The notes: generated by a model not told the origin, from the sequence alone. Numbered from the stretch's first letter, positions 44,486 to 53,575 are shown. The stretch is DNA of 64,000 bases from Paenibacillus xylanexedens (GCF_007676705.1 NZ_VEBF01000001.1:930001-994000), one strand, 5' to 3'. Translations and numbers: made by a program.

Positions 44486-45583
44486 TTAACGATGCTCCGC
44501 TCCAACCGCTTCAGAGATATGACGGTAACCGTCTTTGCGCAGTAACTCGCGCAGTCCGGCATGAATACGCCGATTCACCTCAGGTCCTTCATAGATCAAT
44601 GCTGTATATATTTCGACCAGGCTTGCTCCAGCTTTAATTTTCTCGTAGGCATCCTCACTTGTGAAAATGCCACCTGAACCGATAATCGGAAGTTTCCCTT
44701 CGGTCTGACGATAGATCTGGCGAATAATTTCCGTTGAACGCTCACGCAGAGGTTTACCGCTCAACCCCCCAGTTTCTTTCGCATGTTGGTGAGAAAGTCC
44801 TGTACGACTGATCGTTGTGTTCGTTGCGATAATGCCCGCAACGCCACTATCCGCAATCGTGCGAACCATATATTCAAGCTCCTGATCATTCACATCCGGT
44901 GCGATCTTCACCAGTACTGATTTGACCGCCCCGCCCGCTCGTGCATGCTGCACTTTCATCTCGTTCATGACCGCAGCGAGCAGTTCCTTCAATTCATTCC
45001 CATGTTGCAGATTACGCAGATCCGGTGTATTTGGTGAACTAATATTAACCACGAACAGGTCAGCATAATCGTATAGCGCCTGAATGCACTTCGCATAGTC
45101 CAGATGAGCCTCTTCATTAGAAGTGGCTTTATTCTTGCCGATGTTAACCGCCACTGGAATGCGACGATCCTGCAGTCGGGACAATTCACCTGCCATCGCT
45201 TCTGCACCGAGGTTGTTGAAGCCCATCCGATTCACCAAAGCCTCATCTGGAGGCAAGCGGAACAGACGTGGCTGATCATTACCTGGTTGCGCAAGTGGTG
45301 TCACAGTTCCCACTTCCATGAATCCAAATCCGATGGAAGAAAAGCCCGTTACAGCCTGTCCGTTTTTGTCCAGACCCGCAGCCAGACCAACAGGTGTAGG
45401 GAAATGACAACCAAACATGTCTACAGCCAGATCCGACGTTTCACGAACACCATACATCACACGCAGTCCGGAAGGAACTGGACGGATGCTGCCCATGCCA
45501 CTAAGGCCACCAATAATCAGATGATGGGCCTGTTCAGGGTCCATTTTGAATAACAAAGGTTTAGCAAGACTTCTGTATAACAA
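44486..45583 (-). CDS. pyrD: Dihydroorotate dehydrogenase (quinone), class 2
   Basis: A 365-residue FMN enzyme oxidising dihydroorotate to orotate in pyrimidine synthesis, linked to the membrane quinone pool by its N-terminal helices (LYRSLAKPLLFKMDPEQAHH). The catalytic base Ser lies in the region VNISSPNTPDLRNLQ, and FMN-binding loops in GLAAGLDKNG and GSGGIFTSEDAYE. The class 2 type differs from the class 1B pyrD/pyrK of B. subtilis, where pyrD is in the pyr operon; here it is alone. Start TTG at 45583 has GGAG 8 bases upstream; a GTG three codons earlier is too close. Confidence 0.92.
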   Translation of the reverse strand: MLYRSLAKPLLFKMDPEQAHHLIIGGLSGMGSIRPVPSGLRVMYGVRETSDLAVDMFGCHFPTPVGLAAGLDKNGQAVTGFSSIGFGFMEVGTVTPLAQPGNDQPRLFRLPPDEALVNRMGFNNLGAEAMAGELSRLQDRRIPVAVNIGKNKATSNEEAHLDYAKCIQALYDYADLFVVNISSPNTPDLRNLQHGNELKELLAAVMNEMKVQHARAGGAVKSVLVKIAPDVNDQELEYMVRTIADSGVAGIIATNTTISRTGLSHQHAKETGGLSGKPLRERSTEIIRQIYRQTEGKLPIIGSGGIFTSEDAYEKIKAGASLVEIYTALIYEGPEVNRRIHAGLRELLRKDGYRHISEAVGAEHR

Positions 45584-45837
45584 ATCACTCACTCCGTTCT
45601 GGTCCGGTACGCCAAAAGGCCGTTTGCCGTCTTTTCATATGTATAAAAACACTCTACACTCAAGTCTATCCGTTTCTTATTAAAAAGGAAAGTAGTTTGC
45701 GCATAGACAGCACAAATCGAATAATGCAAAATGCTCACAAGAAATCCACCCGCCTACTGGAAATGACGAGTTGAATTCTTTACAATGAGAGCATGGTTAC
45801 TCTACACCAGTTCTATTCCAATAAGGAGGAATAACTC

Positions 45838-45975
45838 ATGGCTCCCAAACGTAAACCACCTGCGCTACAGCAAAAGAAAGAAGAAGTGAATCGCAAAGCC
45901 ATTGCCTGGACAGCAGCCAGTGTAGGCGGCTTGATCATCATCATTGGAGCTCTTATCATTATTGCCAACATGTAG
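45838..45975 (+). CDS. Very small single-pass membrane protein (45 residues)
   Basis: A short gene with a perfect AAGGAGGAAT site 7-9 bases before its ATG. The protein starts with a basic half (MAPKRKPPALQQKKEEVNRK), then Ala/Trp, and ends in one hydrophobic helix (SVGGLIIIIGALIIIANM) that nearly reaches the C-terminus, so it is inside-positive and tail-anchored. It lies in the gap between pyrD and the L,D-transpeptidase gene, on the opposite strand to both. No family recognised. Confidence 0.72.
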   Translation: MAPKRKPPALQQKKEEVNRKAIAWTAASVGGLIIIIGALIIIANM

Positions 45976-46017
45976 ATGATTCAGGCTGATTGCATCTGAT
46001 TCTACATATCAAGCAGG

Positions 46018-47460
46018 TCAGTTCAGCCAGTGATACGTTTTGTTCGGATTATTTTGTTTCGGAACAAGTGTATGTTGATAACGCTGTTTCGCTTCTGGAA
46101 CAAGCGTTAGATCTGGCAGCACATCTTCTCCGATGCGTACTGGAGTGCCTTGCGGAGCAAGAGCGAATAACTCTTCTACATCTCCTGTGCGCATTCTCAC
46201 ACATCCAAGGGACTCATCCAGTCCGATACTGTCCGGCTCGTTGGTCCCATGGATGGCATAGTTCGTATCCGAGAGTTGCATGCCCCTGCTTCCGAACTCA
46301 CCGTTCGAACGACCATTCGGATTGACCACTTTATCTGTAATGACAAATGCTCCCTCCGGTGTTCGATTACCACCAAGTCCCACGTCATACATACGAACTA
46401 TGGTGTTCCCACTGATCAAAGCAAGTTTATGTTTATCCTTATCAATGACAATCTCAAGCGGTTCCTGCAAAAAAGGCTTACCACTAAGCGTATCCGCAAA
46501 AGCGGCATTGTTGCCTTGAGGCGAATTTGAAGTTGTCGGACCACTCTCTTTCCCACTCGCATCGCCTTTTCCTGTCTGCGCCTTTCCTTGATGCAGAGCT
46601 AATAGTTTTGGAAACATCTCTGTCATACCCGGTGCAGTTTCTCCCAAAATATTATTCGGAAATGGCTGGGCCAATTGCGTTACACTCTTGGGCCAAGTGC
46701 CCTTTTGTTTGCGATAGGCAACGATTGCGCTCGATAATGATGCAGCGGCTTCCTGCTTGGCGGTCCACACCAAGGCCATCTTTTTGATTTTCGGCGTGAC
46801 TTCAGGAGGTTCACAGTTACACTGCTTGGCATCATAACTCTGTGCGGTTAATTTCCCGCTCGTATTGGTCTGTACGATGTATTTCACAGGCATATTGCGC
46901 TTCCATAAAGACCAGTCGTCCGAGGTTTGCATCCCCAGTACAGCCGATGTCTCTATTTTCGGGCCTGACCCGGACCAGGCAGCTGCGAGCGCAGCCTCGC
47001 CATGGTTGCCTCCACCAAATGCTGCAGCGGTGAACACATTACTTGGTGGAATCGATGCAGTCCCAGCCTGTTGATCCGCTCCTACAGGGTCAGGGATCTC
47101 ATCCGTGGATTCCAGTGCAGATGACAGTGCGTCGGCCGCTTCACGACTGAAACCCGGAGCGTCCGCAGGTGGCAGACCTGCCAGCACAAGCAGCATGAAC
47201 AACGTAAGCCACATTTTGCGTCTACGTTGTTTTTTCTCCTTTTGCTCAGACATCTCCACCAATTTCTCCTGATAGTCCACCCAGATGTCAGCAGGAGCTT
47301 TACTACGTTCAAATGCTTCGTAAACCTCGCCCGCTTGCTGAAAACAATAATTGGCTTTGGCCTCCTGTCCCTCGCCCAAGTACTCCTTTCCAAGCAGATA
47401 CCAGGCCATTTTATTGTCGGGATGTTTCTTGACATATGTTCTTAGATGAGTATTTTGCAT
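46018..47460 (-). CDS. L,D-transpeptidase (YkuD) with cytoplasmic helical domain
   Basis: A 480-residue protein crosslinking or trimming peptidoglycan stem peptides outside the cell. Residues 1-85 look like a cytoplasmic TPR-like helical part (NKMAWYLLGKEYLGEGQEAKANYCFQQA), followed by one transmembrane helix (about 83-100), a long Ala/Ser-rich linker, and the C-terminal YkuD domain. There the catalytic motif is YAIHGTN followed by SLGCVRM (Cys near 433). The ATG at 47460 has GGAGG 5 bases upstream; a GTG four codons earlier overlaps that site. Having a cytoplasmic repeat domain on a wall enzyme is unusual. Confidence 0.88.
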   Translation of the reverse strand: MQNTHLRTYVKKHPDNKMAWYLLGKEYLGEGQEAKANYCFQQAGEVYEAFERSKAPADIWVDYQEKLVEMSEQKEKKQRRRKMWLTLFMLLVLAGLPPADAPGFSREAADALSSALESTDEIPDPVGADQQAGTASIPPSNVFTAAAFGGGNHGEAALAAAWSGSGPKIETSAVLGMQTSDDWSLWKRNMPVKYIVQTNTSGKLTAQSYDAKQCNCEPPEVTPKIKKMALVWTAKQEAAASLSSAIVAYRKQKGTWPKSVTQLAQPFPNNILGETAPGMTEMFPKLLALHQGKAQTGKGDASGKESGPTTSNSPQGNNAAFADTLSGKPFLQEPLEIVIDKDKHKLALISGNTIVRMYDVGLGGNRTPEGAFVITDKVVNPNGRSNGEFGSRGMQLSDTNYAIHGTNEPDSIGLDESLGCVRMRTGDVEELFALAPQGTPVRIGEDVLPDLTLVPEAKQRYQHTLVPKQNNPNKTYHWLN

Positions 47461-47623
47461 CCGATCCTCCACTATTTCGCCTTTTTCCGTATATCATTAT
47501 ATATCGGCATAACCAGTCGATGAATCCATAGGACTTCAGTACCCGGTGGAAAAAGGGGGTTTCGACAATAATCGTCCTTGATCCGCAGGTCATAACATCA
47601 TAAGATCACAGTTGAATGGAGAC

Positions 47624-47669
47624 AAAAAAAAAGCACCTCCCTTGTCGTAAAGACAAATGAAAGTGCTTT
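47624..47669 (-). terminator. Terminator of the ferredoxin gene
   Basis: AAAGCAC and GTGCTTT with inner TTGTC/GACAA, followed by nine T on the minus strand. Confidence 0.82.
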
Positions 47670-47688
47670 GTGTTCATAGGAGAAATAC

Positions 47689-47931
<243 letters not shown>

Positions 47932-48048
47932 TTACATTCTCTCCTCCTAAAATTCGAAACGTACAGTGTTTTTATCTAGAAACATATTAAACCAAAGTAA
48001 GAATAATTACAAATCATTTTACAACCACAAGTCTCTATTATCACTTAT

Positions 48049-49353
48049 TTAATCAAGACTTTGCAAGTTATCTTTTTGCAGGGAAGTACCCCGCACTTTA
48101 TGATTGCGAAGCAGCACGGATGGATCGTCCCCAAGCATGCCTGCGGTCACAACAGCATTCTCACCAAACTTATCGCGTAACTGATCCATAATTCGAATCA
48201 GATTGTCCTTCTTGGGCTTCTGCTCATATTCAAACAAGTCCATCTGCACAGCGGATTCCTCTCTTGGAATAAGGTTCTGAAGTGTCACACCCAGCATACG
48301 CACAGGCTTGCCACTGCCCCAATGCTTCTCAAATAGTTTACAGGCTTCACGATAGATGACCGTTGCATCCTCCGTAGGAACTTCCATTAGACGTGATCGG
48401 GTGATCGTCTTCATATCTGGTGTCCGAATGGTGATCTGAATACCCTGGCTGAACATTTCGTGCTTGCGCAATCTTCTGGCTACTTGGTCACTTATATTGA
48501 GGAATACCCGATGAATCTCATTCATATCCGATACATCCGCCGGTAAAGTGGTCGTATGTCCAATGGATTTATTGGCCTCACGTTCAGCGTGCACCGCGGA
48601 ATGGTTAATGCCATTCGCAGAATTTTTGAGCCATGCTCCATTGACTCCGAATAGTTCGGTCAGCATGTTCTCATCCGACTTGGCCAATTGACCAATCGTT
48701 TCGATGCCCAGTTTTTTCAGCTTTTCAGCCGTTTTTTTACCAATGCCAAACATCTCGTTACATGGCCTGTGCCAAAGAATCCGGGGTACGTCCCTCATAC
48801 GCAAAATGGAGATACCATTTGGTTTTTTCAGATCTGAAGCCATCTTCGCCAATAGTTTGTTGGGTGCAATGCCAATGGAACAAGGCAGCCCCAATTCATC
48901 CTTGATTCTGCGCTGAATGCTCTCCGCAATCTCCATCGGATTCCCGAATTGCCTTGAGCCTGTAATATCAAGATAACACTCATCAATGGACGTCGCCTCA
49001 AGTTGAGGCGTATAACTATACGCAATTTGCATAAATTCTCTTGAATATTTGCGATAAAGATGAAAATCAGGACGAATCACAATGAGATCAGGGCACTTTT
49101 TCATCGCTTGGTGTACAACCATGCCTGTTGAGATGCCCCGGTTACGAGCGGCATATGAGCAGGTTACGATTACACCCTTGCGCAGTTCACTGCTACCCGC
49201 AACGGCCGTTGCTTTTCCTTTATATAGATCCGGTTCCTCGGCTTCATGTACAGAGCAGTAGAAAGCATTCATATCCACATGCAGAATCACCCGTCCGGCT
49301 GTAGGGTAATATCGATCCACATTCGCTGGAGGATTGCCGTCTGAAGACATCAT
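48049..49353 (-). CDS. dinB: DNA polymerase IV (Y family)
   Basis: A 434-residue translesion polymerase. The metal Asp and steric region are in VILHVDMNAFYCSVHE (about 29-44), and the catalytic SIDECYLDITG near 127. Helix-hairpin-helix FGIGKKTAEKLKKLGIETIGQLA (about 200-222) and the little-finger domain follow. Near the end, QMDLFEYEQ is the beta-clamp binding motif. Two adjacent ATGs (49353, 49350) share the GGGAG site; the frame is open to 49377. I saw no clear LexA box upstream. Confidence 0.92.
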   Translation of the reverse strand: MMSSDGNPPANVDRYYPTAGRVILHVDMNAFYCSVHEAEEPDLYKGKATAVAGSSELRKGVIVTCSYAARNRGISTGMVVHQAMKKCPDLIVIRPDFHLYRKYSREFMQIAYSYTPQLEATSIDECYLDITGSRQFGNPMEIAESIQRRIKDELGLPCSIGIAPNKLLAKMASDLKKPNGISILRMRDVPRILWHRPCNEMFGIGKKTAEKLKKLGIETIGQLAKSDENMLTELFGVNGAWLKNSANGINHSAVHAEREANKSIGHTTTLPADVSDMNEIHRVFLNISDQVARRLRKHEMFSQGIQITIRTPDMKTITRSRLMEVPTEDATVIYREACKLFEKHWGSGKPVRMLGVTLQNLIPREESAVQMDLFEYEQKPKKDNLIRIMDQLRDKFGENAVVTAGMLGDDPSVLLRNHKVRGTSLQKDNLQSLD

Positions 49354-49446
49354 GAACTCCCGCCCTTTCATGCACACTAATTAATGAAACAAATTTCTTT
49401 CTTCTATAGTATATCAAAACCACTATGTAAATTCAGTCAGGTGCTT

Positions 49447-49554
49447 TTATTTTCTGTGAGATCTGATCAGAGACCGAATAATCAGCCAACCTACACTTAC
49501 AACAAGAATCAAAGTGATCAGGGCAATAATCGTATTTTCCCATAAAAAAGTCAA
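49447..49554 (-). CDS. Very small single-pass membrane protein (35 residues)
   Basis: A mini-gene starting with TTG, with AAAAGGAGGG 6 bases upstream. The protein is MTFLWENT, then a hydrophobic helix (IIALITLILVVSVGWLII), then a basic end RSLIRSHRK. It lies 93 bases after the dinB 5' end, on the same strand (thus upstream of dinB), and 326 bases from cimA. Its strong site, the clean helix and the positive-inside tail argue for translation. No family recognised. Confidence 0.65.
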   Translation of the reverse strand: MTFLWENTIIALITLILVVSVGWLIIRSLIRSHRK

Positions 49555-49700
49555 AATAGACCCTCCTTTTCTTCCATATATTCCAATTAAAACTCAATAA
49601 TAGATTATAACATACCTCCCGATTCTGAATAACATCCTTCTTTTTGCTCTAAAATCCGATAATTGTTACATGAAACTGCGATTTCTATGTAGCATTTGGC

Positions 49701-49880
49701 TATAATGGTGCTATAATAATTAATTATACAAATTGACGACTTTAGGACAAATCAGCACATCGAGTTTAACACAGTGTAGCGTTGCCGAATCGAAGGATTT
49801 GTCCACTAACGTACTTAACAGCTTTTTCAACTTACAATCTAAACTTATAAAAAAGCGCTTCATCTCAAAGGAGGATCTTC
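49701..49880 (+). promoter_or_regulatory. Promoter region and structured leader of cimA
   Basis: Two TATAAT boxes (49701-49706 and 49712-49717) lie about 165-180 bases before cimA, without a strong -35 box. The RNA between holds a perfect 9-bp stem GGACAAATC (49745-49753) with GATTTGTCC (49796-49804), and a weaker GCTTTTT/AAAAAGC stem (49821-49856) just before the AAAGGAGG site. I found no T-box signature. The bases 49555-49700 show nothing else. Confidence 0.5.
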
Positions 49881-51500
49881 ATGTCAAAGGCCATTTCCAT
49901 CTTCGATACGACTTTACGTGACGGCACACAAGGGGAGGGTGTCAGCTTATCGGCAGACGACAAACTCAAAATTGCCAAGAAGCTTGATGACCTGGGTGTC
50001 CATTATATTGAAGGCGGAATTCCCGGCAGCAATACCAAGGACATTGAGTTTTTCAAAAGAGTCAAGGAATTGAACCTGAACGCAAAGGTTGTTGCTTTTG
50101 GTAGCACACGCCGTAAAGGCAGCATCGCTAGTGAAGACGCCAACCTGAAGCGCATGATCGAATCCGGTGCACAGGCTGCTACCTTGGTCGGTAAATCATG
50201 GGACTTCCATGTGCATACCGCTTTGCAGACTACGCTGGAAGAGAATTTGTCCATGATCTATGATTCCATTGCCTATCTGAAACAGAATGGTATGGAAGTG
50301 ATCTTCGATGCAGAACACTTCTTTGACGGATTCAAACATAACCCGGAGTATGCTCAAGCGGTTTTGACCAAGGCTCACGAGGCCGGAGCGGACTGGCTCG
50401 TCATGTGTGATACGAACGGTGGGACCATGCCGAACGAGGTACACGAGATCGTGTCTGCACTGCACAGAAGCCTGCCTCATGCACATCTTGGTATCCATAC
50501 ACATAATGATTGTGAACTAGCTGTTGCCAACACACTAAGCGCTGTACAAGCCGGAGCCCGTCAGGTTCAAGGAACGATGAACGGTTATGGAGAGCGTTGC
50601 GGTAACGCAAATCTTGCGTCCATCATTCCGAACTTGCAGCTGAAGCTTGGCTATGAATGTGTTACGGAAGATTCCATGAGACAACTTACGAACGTAGCCA
50701 GATATGTCAGCGAGATTGCCAATGTAAATATGCCGATTAATCAGCCATATGTCGGTAATGCTGCTTTTGCTCACAAAGGCGGTATTCACGTCTCTGCGAT
50801 CCTCCGGGATTCTCGTACCTACGAACACATTGTGCCTGAACTCGTCGGTAACAAACAGCGTGTGCTGGTCTCGGAGCTTGCTGGACAGAGTAACATTGTG
50901 TCCAAAGCACAGGAATTGGGTCTCGAGTTCGATCCAAGCAGTGCCAATTCACGTCAGATTATTGAGAAGATCAAAGACTTGGAGCATCAGGGTTACCAAT
51001 TCGAAGGTGCAGATGCTTCGCTCGAATTGTTGATTCGTGAAGCAAACGGTGACATGAAAGAATTGTTCACTTTTGAATCATTCAAAATGCTTGTGGAGAA
51101 AACGGCGGGGAAATCCGTTGTTTCTGAAGCTTTTGTCAAGCTTAACGTGGCTGGAACAAGTGTCTATACCGCTGCTGAAGGGAACGGTCCGGTCAACGCA
51201 CTCGATAACGCGCTTCGTAAAGCGCTGGTCCAATACTTCCCTTCACTTGCCAACATGCACCTTTCAGACTACAAAGTACGTGTACTGGATGAGAAGGATG
51301 CCACGGCTGCCAAAGTTCGTGTACTGATCGAATCCAAAAACACCGAAAACACATGGAACACTGTTGGTGTATCCGAGAACGTGATTGAAGCAAGTTGGGA
51401 AGCTCTTGTGCACAGTTTCCGCTATGCGTTGCTTCAGGAAAAATTGCAGGATGAGCCAGGCATACTCCCTATTCCTGCTCACGGGTTAAGCAACCACTAA
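49881..51500 (+). CDS. cimA: Citramalate synthase (isopropylmalate synthase superfamily)
   Basis: A 539-residue TIM-barrel condensing enzyme with a C-terminal LeuA dimer domain. The opening ISIFDTTLRDGTQGEGVSLSADDKL holds the catalytic Arg and metal Asp; HTHNDCELAVAN gives the metal-binding HxH and GTMNGYGERCGNANL the signature. Sequence type and length match the (R)-citramalate synthase group (CimA) that makes 2-ketobutyrate from pyruvate and acetyl-CoA for isoleucine synthesis, independent of threonine. AAAGGAGG precedes the ATG. A structured leader suggests control, perhaps by isoleucine supply. Alternative: a related LeuA2 protein. Confidence 0.9.
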   Translation: MSKAISIFDTTLRDGTQGEGVSLSADDKLKIAKKLDDLGVHYIEGGIPGSNTKDIEFFKRVKELNLNAKVVAFGSTRRKGSIASEDANLKRMIESGAQAATLVGKSWDFHVHTALQTTLEENLSMIYDSIAYLKQNGMEVIFDAEHFFDGFKHNPEYAQAVLTKAHEAGADWLVMCDTNGGTMPNEVHEIVSALHRSLPHAHLGIHTHNDCELAVANTLSAVQAGARQVQGTMNGYGERCGNANLASIIPNLQLKLGYECVTEDSMRQLTNVARYVSEIANVNMPINQPYVGNAAFAHKGGIHVSAILRDSRTYEHIVPELVGNKQRVLVSELAGQSNIVSKAQELGLEFDPSSANSRQIIEKIKDLEHQGYQFEGADASLELLIREANGDMKELFTFESFKMLVEKTAGKSVVSEAFVKLNVAGTSVYTAAEGNGPVNALDNALRKALVQYFPSLANMHLSDYKVRVLDEKDATAAKVRVLIESKNTENTWNTVGVSENVIEASWEALVHSFRYALLQEKLQDEPGILPIPAHGLSNH

Positions 51501-51522
51501 TAGCGCTTATTTCCCGGAAAAT

Positions 51523-51575
51523 AAAAAGGAAGCCTCTGCATCCATGAATCATGGGTAAAGGAGGCTTCCTTTTTA
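51523..51575. terminator. Terminator between cimA and the TlpA-like gene
   Basis: AAAAAGGAAGCCTC pairs with GAGGCTTCCTTTTT around a 25-base loop; T runs on both sides serve both convergent genes. Confidence 0.88.
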
Positions 51576-51582
51576 TTGGAGA

Positions 51583-52134
51583 TTAATTTGCAACAAGCTC
51601 TTTAATCTTACGTTCCAACTCTTTTTCGGGCAAAATGCCCAGGATAATCTCCTGTATAACTCCTCTGGAGTCAATCAGAACATTCGTTGGAAAAGCTACC
51701 CCATTGTACTGAGCATATACAGTCCCCTTCTCGTCCAAGGGAATAGGGAACGTCAGTTGGTACTCATCCACAAAAGCTTTGGCATCTTTGAGTTTATCGT
51801 AAGATGTTACATTAACGCCATACAGGTCAAGCTTATCCTTGTATTTCGCAGCCATTCTATTCAGCTCTGGAGCTTCCTGTTTACACGGCTCACACCAGGA
51901 TGCCCAGAAACTGACGAACGTGGCCTTATCTTTGGCACCGCCCACACTGTACGTCTTCCCATCCATTGCTGTCAGAGAAAAAGCAGGTGCCAGAAGACCC
52001 GCACGCGGTCCCGTCTCTGTAGGCATGGGTTCTTCCTGCTTAAAGACGGTAGCAATACCGTCATCCGCATTTTGGGCCAGTGCAATACCAACCAGCAAGA
52101 CAACACCAAGGAGTATGTATATGTTTCGTTTCAT
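51583..52134 (-). CDS. Thiol-disulfide oxidoreductase, TlpA/ResA type
   Basis: A 183-residue membrane-anchored thioredoxin-fold reductase facing outwards. It has an N-terminal anchor (about residues 5-21), then the redox site SFWASWCEPCKQEAPEL (Cys pair near 82 and 85) with the Glu between typical of ResA, and the cis-Pro in GVAFPTNVLID. Such proteins reduce apocytochrome c or spore/cortex proteins; no cytochrome maturation genes are near, so the target is unknown. AAAGGGTGG precedes the ATG. Confidence 0.9.
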   Translation of the reverse strand: MKRNIYILLGVVLLVGIALAQNADDGIATVFKQEEPMPTETGPRAGLLAPAFSLTAMDGKTYSVGGAKDKATFVSFWASWCEPCKQEAPELNRMAAKYKDKLDLYGVNVTSYDKLKDAKAFVDEYQLTFPIPLDEKGTVYAQYNGVAFPTNVLIDSRGVIQEIILGILPEKELERKIKELVAN

Positions 52135-52310
52135 AACCCGCCACCCTTTTATATAATTAGCATATTGAAACTGAAACCGTAATATTTGTGCATGCTAAAT
52201 GTTGTCACTCTCAAATAACAGTTCACCAGAACATGATTCCCAAATGTTCTCTTTAATATTGTACCCTTTTCCTTTAAAATTTTACAATCCGGATTACACA
52301 AAATAAAATG

Positions 52311-52338
52311 AAAAAGGACTCCTGCCTAAGCAGGAGCC
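52311..52338 (-). terminator. Terminator on the minus strand without an adjacent minus-strand gene
   Basis: GGCTCCTGC pairs with GCAGGAGTCC around TTAG, followed by five T on the minus strand. The next minus-strand gene upstream is the exonuclease ending at 52838, beyond the opposite-strand JAMM gene. It may therefore end the amt-operon transcript after it crosses the JAMM gene. On the plus strand it lies in the JAMM leader. Confidence 0.7.
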
Positions 52339-52360
52339 AAAGAGAGAGGGGTGAATACAA

Positions 52361-52852
52361 ATGGCAGCACTTCACGGGCAGCAAAACGTCTTCTACATCC
52401 CTTCTTCCGTAGAACAAGAGATGTCAAAGCACATGTTTCTTTCGCTGCCGCAAGAAGCCTGCGGGGTTATGCTGGGTGAAACCGCAGCGGGCGGCATACG
52501 AATCAGTCGGTTTCAGCCCATTCGTAACGTAGCACCTGACCCGCTGCACCATTTTGCACTGGACGATGCCGAATGGATTCGGTGCATATTCTCCGAACCT
52601 AAGCTCATTGGCATCTTCCATTCTCATCCGCATACAAAGCCTGTTCCTTCCTTAGAGGACATGCAAGCTCTTCCGGCCTTCGCCGGTTTGCTTCAAATAT
52701 ACCTCATCGGCTCACCTGACCTCACAACCGGATTGAGGTCTAACATGCAACTGAACGGTTATCAGATTGAATCCTCGAAGATACCACACGACCAGTCTCA
52801 AGACATTGTCCCTTCGTACAATTTGCTTCCCGTTCCATTATGCGTGACTTAA
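52361..52852 (+). CDS. JAMM/MPN (Mov34) family metalloprotease
   Basis: A 163-residue soluble zinc protease. The JAMM motif is complete: Glu in LPQEACGVMLGE near residue 30, then HSHPHTKPVPSLED (about 87-100), which gives the two His and the Asp of the HxHx7SxxD signature. Bacterial members release ubiquitin-like sulfur carriers (ThiS/CysO-like) for cysteine or cofactor synthesis, but no carrier or E1-like gene lies near. GAGGGGTG precedes the ATG. Its last 15 bases overlap the end of the convergent exonuclease gene. Confidence 0.88.
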   Translation: MAALHGQQNVFYIPSSVEQEMSKHMFLSLPQEACGVMLGETAAGGIRISRFQPIRNVAPDPLHHFALDDAEWIRCIFSEPKLIGIFHSHPHTKPVPSLEDMQALPAFAGLLQIYLIGSPDLTTGLRSNMQLNGYQIESSKIPHDQSQDIVPSYNLLPVPLCVT

Positions 52853-53575
52853 CTGGGTATACAGATCACCCAAGGTTTCCACATTTTTACGAGTCATGTC
52901 CTCCAGATAGCAAGACCATAATTGTGCAGTCATTTTTGAATCTTCCAACGCATGATGCCGTCCATGGATCGGAATACCTCTGGATTCCAGCAATTCATCC
53001 AGACCATATCCCGGCCTGCTTGGTTCAAGCCAGCGCGCCAGCATCATCGTATCGATTAAACGATGCGTCAGCCTTACTTTTGAAGTCCGCCAAAGAGCTG
53101 CATTCAGAAAGGCCCGGTCATGCGCACTCGCGTGTGCAATCAGAACATTTCCGCCTACAAAAGACATGAAATCATGCAATCCCTCTAGCAAGGTTGGTGC
53201 GTCCAGCGTCATCTGCTGTGTAATACCTGTAAGTTCAGTAATATGTTCCGGAACCGCAGTCTTGGACTGCACCACCGTATAGAACTGTTCTCCTTCCAGC
53301 ACTACACCACCATGTATACGAACTGCACCAAATGAGATAATCTCATCCCCATGCTGAGGAGAGAACCCCGTCGTTTCCAGATCAAATACAACGGCATCCA
53401 GCTCTTTCAAGGGAGTATGCAGCACCTCGGGTCTGCGCTGTTCTCTCATCATCGAACGGATAAACGCCATGTGTTGCGCCGTAGGGGCTCCCATGATGGA
53501 AGCGATGGCGGAAGGAACCCCTCCCTGACGCAGCGAATTCCAGAATCCTGTATTGCCCCTTACCGGCTCTCTCAT
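52838..53575 (-). CDS. DEDDh 3'-5' exonuclease (DnaQ/PolC epsilon type)
   Basis: A 245-residue exonuclease. Motif I is VFDLETTGFSPQHGDEIISFGAV (Asp and Glu near 65-67), motif II lies in VLIAHASAHDRAFLNAAL, and motif III HHALEDSKMTAQLW has the His and Asp of the DEDDh type. It cuts single strands of DNA or RNA from the 3' end. It overlaps the end of the nucleotidyltransferase-like gene by 4 bases (ATGA) and forms the last gene of the amt operon. Why an exonuclease should be tied to ammonium transport is not known. Confidence 0.9.
   Translation of the reverse strand: MREPVRGNTGFWNSLRQGGVPSAIASIMGAPTAQHMAFIRSMMREQRRPEVLHTPLKELDAVVFDLETTGFSPQHGDEIISFGAVRIHGGVVLEGEQFYTVVQSKTAVPEHITELTGITQQMTLDAPTLLEGLHDFMSFVGGNVLIAHASAHDRAFLNAALWRTSKVRLTHRLIDTMMLARWLEPSRPGYGLDELLESRGIPIHGRHHALEDSKMTAQLWSCYLEDMTRKNVETLGDLYTQLSHA

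Noticed and set aside
49555-49880. T-box leader before cimA
   Set aside because: The conserved T-box sequence and a following terminator are absent.
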